From Parabacteroides distasonis (lineage in GTDB: Bacteria; Bacteroidota; Bacteroidia; Bacteroidales; Tannerellaceae), in the NCBI GenBank assembly GCA_021531775.1, contig JAFBIU010000004.1, positions 98,410 to 162,409 on the forward strand: 64,000 nt of DNA, in the 5' to 3' direction. Below the pieces are notes generated by a model. It did not search any database and was not told where the DNA came from. It saw only the letters and a program-made list of their open reading frames with translations. Below are positions 61,640 to 64,000 of the stretch, piece after piece (within the stretch, counting starts at the first letter, position 1; each line of letters begins with the position of its first letter). Both the position numbers and the translations under genes were made by a program.

Positions 61640-61746
61640 CAAACCTACGGATCCGTATGCAACTTGTCCTGTACTTAAACAGGGGTATAGGTATGCACAG
61701 AGAAAAGGCTTCGTAGGAGAAACAGTGGAGGTCCGTAAGTAATGTT

Positions 61747-61905
61747 CCGGAGTGTGACAAATAACAGTTGTGACAATTAAATAATGAGGGGTATAACCCG
61801 CTTTCTAATACTATATAACTAATTAATATATAGATAGTTATACATAGAAAGAGAGGAGTGATGACCCTCAAAAAAACAACTGTCACAACTGTAACTGTCA
61901 CACCG
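61747..61905. repeat. Nested inverted repeats around an AT-rich core, possible origin
   Basis: The outer arms, 61747-61775 (CCGGAGTGTGACA...CAGTTGTGACA) and 61881-61905 (TGTCACAACTG...CTGTCACACCGG), are inverted. Inner pairs are CTTTCTA (61801-61807) with TAGAAAG (61845-61851), and ATAACTA (61815-61821) with TAGTTAT (61835-61841). The right arm holds two direct AACTGTCACA copies and ends 4 bp before the start of the next gene. The architecture parallels 7385-7540. Confidence 0.65.
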
Positions 61906-61909
61906 GACT

Positions 61910-63256
61910 ATGTCAAACTTCTTTAAAAGGCAGAAAATCAATAAAATACGATATCAGCAAGAGCACGGCACCTCAGATGCCGCCACTGGGAAAAGGGTTG
62001 GAATGTTCAAATTGTTGCAATACATTTGCTCCAAAGACATGCGGGAACCCCTGTTTCCGATGCTTTCCTCTACCTTGGCAGCTCACGTGAGTGGTTGTGA
62101 ATTTCAGTATCCCGACCTCACTTGGAAGGAATTGTGTGGGCTTTTACATGTTCTGGTAGCAGAAAGTGGAGGCAACAAGGGCCAATTGTCACTCCTCGTG
62201 GAGGCCATTTGTCGCGCTTTCCGTGAACACGACACAGCGGAATTGGAGAAGCTAATTGCCTGGCAGAAACTGATGAAATCGAAGGGAGCCAACAAGGAGA
62301 AACCGCCTCGCCCTGACGTGGCCTTCCGGTTTCCGCCTGCCGATCTCACCAACCCGGCCTTCCTCCAAAACGCCATGGCTTGTGAGTCGCAAGGGGGTGT
62401 CACCCAGTATCTGAACATGCCCGAGATCGAAATGGCCGATCGCATCTGTGGAGGCCACAAGCAGGTGTCCCAAATGATGCGCAACATCTATGATCGCCAG
62501 CGTGCAGGAGCCTTGCGTGCCACGGCTGATGGGGTTTCGGGTAATCCTTTATTGCGCGTCAACGCCACATTTTCCAGTACACCAAACGAGGTACGTAAGT
62601 TCTTCCGCAACGATCTCTACAACGGTACGTTCGGCCGGACAGTGGTCTCCTTCAAGCCTCGGACTGCCCGAGATGGTCGGATTCCACGCATTGGGAAATT
62701 CTCCGAGGAGTTCTATCACCAACTCGATGAGTACCTGATGCGCTTGAAGCTGGCCAAGGGTCGTTTCATCATCCGGCCACTGAACAAACTGACAGACAAG
62801 ATCGCAGAGGATATGGCTGGTTTGGCCGATCTGATCGACGACGACATCGTGTGGGATCTGTCGAAACGTGCTTTGGTGTCTGCCTGGAAAGCAGGGTGCC
62901 TGATGTGGCTCCTGAACAACCAGGTCTGGACCAAGGCGATGGGAGATCTGGTGGAATGGCTGGTGTATCACGACCTATGGAGCAAGATGCAGCTCTTTGC
63001 CGACCTGTTGGGCAAGGAGGCCGACACCTCGAGTGGAACGCTACGTCGCGGTCCGAAGAATCTCCTGGACTCCCTGCCCGACTCGTTCAACGAGGCACAG
63101 TTGGAGGCCGTTCGCCTGAACATCGGGAAGAGTAAGGAGGGTGCGAAGGCTCAGTTACGCCAATGGGTATGCCGGAAGTTCATCACCCACAGCAACCAGA
63201 CGGGTCTTTATTCGAAGACCGAGGAGTATCTCACCGGAAAATCAACATCAAAATGA
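61910..63256 (+). CDS. DUF3987-like helicase/ATPase-type protein of a mobile element
   Basis: 448 aa. The N-terminal part includes LTWKELCGLLHVLVAES and AWQKLMKSKGANKEK. The stretch SGNPLLRVNATFSSTPNEVRK, FFRNDLYNGTFGRTVVSF and the helical C-terminus resemble the second half of DUF3987 proteins such as the one at 10128, but no clear Walker A is seen, so it may be non-catalytic or cut down. It overlaps the primase gene (ATGA at 63253), implying coupled synthesis and a joint role in replication of the element. Confidence 0.65.
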   Translation: MSNFFKRQKINKIRYQQEHGTSDAATGKRVGMFKLLQYICSKDMREPLFPMLSSTLAAHVSGCEFQYPDLTWKELCGLLHVLVAESGGNKGQLSLLVEAICRAFREHDTAELEKLIAWQKLMKSKGANKEKPPRPDVAFRFPPADLTNPAFLQNAMACESQGGVTQYLNMPEIEMADRICGGHKQVSQMMRNIYDRQRAGALRATADGVSGNPLLRVNATFSSTPNEVRKFFRNDLYNGTFGRTVVSFKPRTARDGRIPRIGKFSEEFYHQLDEYLMRLKLAKGRFIIRPLNKLTDKIAEDMAGLADLIDDDIVWDLSKRALVSAWKAGCLMWLLNNQVWTKAMGDLVEWLVYHDLWSKMQLFADLLGKEADTSSGTLRRGPKNLLDSLPDSFNEAQLEAVRLNIGKSKEGAKAQLRQWVCRKFITHSNQTGLYSKTEEYLTGKSTSK

Positions 63257-64000
63257 TGGACCGATTCGAGTTACAAAAGCTCCGCGACCTCCCCATTGAG
63301 GGGGTCGCCGAGCGACTCGGTCTCCGAGTTACGCGCCACAAGAGCCTCTGCCCCTTCCATAACGATCATCATGAGAGCCTCTTCTTTCTTGAGCGGAAGA
63401 ACACCTGCCGCTGTTTCGTCTGCATGACGGAATCGATGGGGACGATCGACTTGGTGATGAAGCATTTGCATCTGGATTTTAAGGAGGCATGCCGTTGGTT
63501 GGGAGATGCCCACAACATCATCCTCACGGAATGGAAGGCGAATCCCTCCACGGTCCATGAGCCCACCTTCGATGCGAAACGGTATGCTGGATTCTTCGAT
63601 CGGCCCTACCTCTCCCCCGAAGCGCGTCACTTTCTCTTTACGGAGCGGAAGTTGCACCCGGCCGTCATACGCTGGTGCCGACTCACCTCCTGGAGAGACC
63701 GTCAAGGCCGCAACTGGCTTCAGATACCTTATTATAATAGGAAAGGAGAGCTGGTAGGCATTCAGAACCGGAATCTGCAGAAAGGGACCAATCCACGTTT
63801 CTGCTTCCCGAAGGGTTCACAATGTGGTGTCTATAACCTGCAAGTCATCCAGCGGCTTCGGGAGGGGGAATCGCTCTTCATCACCGAAGGGTGTACCGAC
63901 TGTTGGGCGATGCTTTCGGCCGGACACAAGGCGATCGCGATCCCTTCGGCTACCCTCTTGACACCCGCCACCAAGCGCATCCTGGAGCAGGTGGCCCAGG
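63253..64000 (+). CDS. DNA primase with CHC2 zinc finger and TOPRIM domain, runs off the window
   Basis: 249 codons are visible and the frame is open at the right edge. The CHC2-type zinc finger is CPFHNDHHES with RCFVC (about residues 33-57), followed by MGTIDLVMKHLHLDFKEAC. A linker holds LSPEARHFLFTERKL and the RNA-polymerase-like middle part WLQIPYYNRKGELVGIQNRN. The TOPRIM domain starts at SLFITEGCTDCWAMLSAG with its catalytic Glu. It would make primers for the element and is coupled to the DUF3987-like gene by an ATGA overlap. Confidence 0.88.
   Translation, partial: MMDRFELQKLRDLPIEGVAERLGLRVTRHKSLCPFHNDHHESLFFLERKNTCRCFVCMTESMGTIDLVMKHLHLDFKEACRWLGDAHNIILTEWKANPSTVHEPTFDAKRYAGFFDRPYLSPEARHFLFTERKLHPAVIRWCRLTSWRDRQGRNWLQIPYYNRKGELVGIQNRNLQKGTNPRFCFPKGSQCGVYNLQVIQRLREGESLFITEGCTDCWAMLSAGHKAIAIPSATLLTPATKRILEQVAQ

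Noticed and set aside
1..64000. tRNA or rRNA genes
   Set aside because: No T-loop (GGTTCGAATCC-type) with a matching acceptor stem and no rRNA signature was found by eye on either strand.

Overview
The window reads as a Bacteroidales chromosome (phylum Bacteroidota). The grounds are TTTG / TAnnTTTG promoter boxes ahead of many genes, weak Shine-Dalgarno sites, glutamine synthetase III, DapL-type lysine synthesis, a pair of GH92 mannosidases, and BT4734/VirE-type replication proteins. I cannot fix the genus; Parabacteroides or Tannerella relatives would fit. I saw no rRNA, tRNA, CRISPR array, integrase or transposase.

Layout. (1) 1-7.5 kb: the end of a DUF1349 protein, then a minus-strand four-gene operon that looks like an unusual restriction-modification or defence system: MmeI-like methyltransferase, SF2 helicase, a 72-aa protein, and a GIY-YIG/ASCH protein. 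(2) 6.9-13.6 kb: a 700-bp non-coding block of repeats and palindromes, then a replication-type module: unknown 666-aa protein, small OB-like protein, primase/DUF3987 ATPase, and HU fused to a B-repeat. (3) 13.7-28.8 kb: an accessory, redox-rich region with much duplication and decay. It holds two paralogous FMN reductases, a Cu/Zn permease, a DUF3791/DUF3990 toxin-antitoxin-like module, carbonic anhydrase, hydrolase, thioredoxin, a frameshifted SDR, a reductase fused to a broken nucleotidyltransferase, FKBP, acetyltransferase, MBL hydrolase, a SWIM/SNF2 helicase and a ferredoxin. Copies of the 3' ends of the carbonic anhydrase and ppdK genes lie inside it, as if cargo had entered at those 3' ends.

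(4) 28.8-60.3 kb: conserved chromosome. It carries ppdK, rlmD, mltF-like lytic transglycosylase, an APC permease, SpoIID-like protein, VanX-like dipeptidase, AraC regulator, two GH92 enzymes, kbl, a PHP phosphatase, panB, a biotin-carrying carboxyltransferase, cobQ, a Gfo/Idh protein and MmcQ. It ends with a tight six-gene run, dapF-dapL-glnK-amtB-asnA-glnN, which joins lysine and cell-wall precursor synthesis to ammonium uptake and assimilation and closes with a strong terminator.

(5) 60.3-64 kb: an AAA-ATPase/nuclease pseudogene, a nested palindromic AT-rich block, then a DUF3987-like protein and a CHC2/TOPRIM primase running off the window. This is a second replication-type module with the same architecture as the one at 7.4-13.5 kb, but with primase and ATPase encoded separately.
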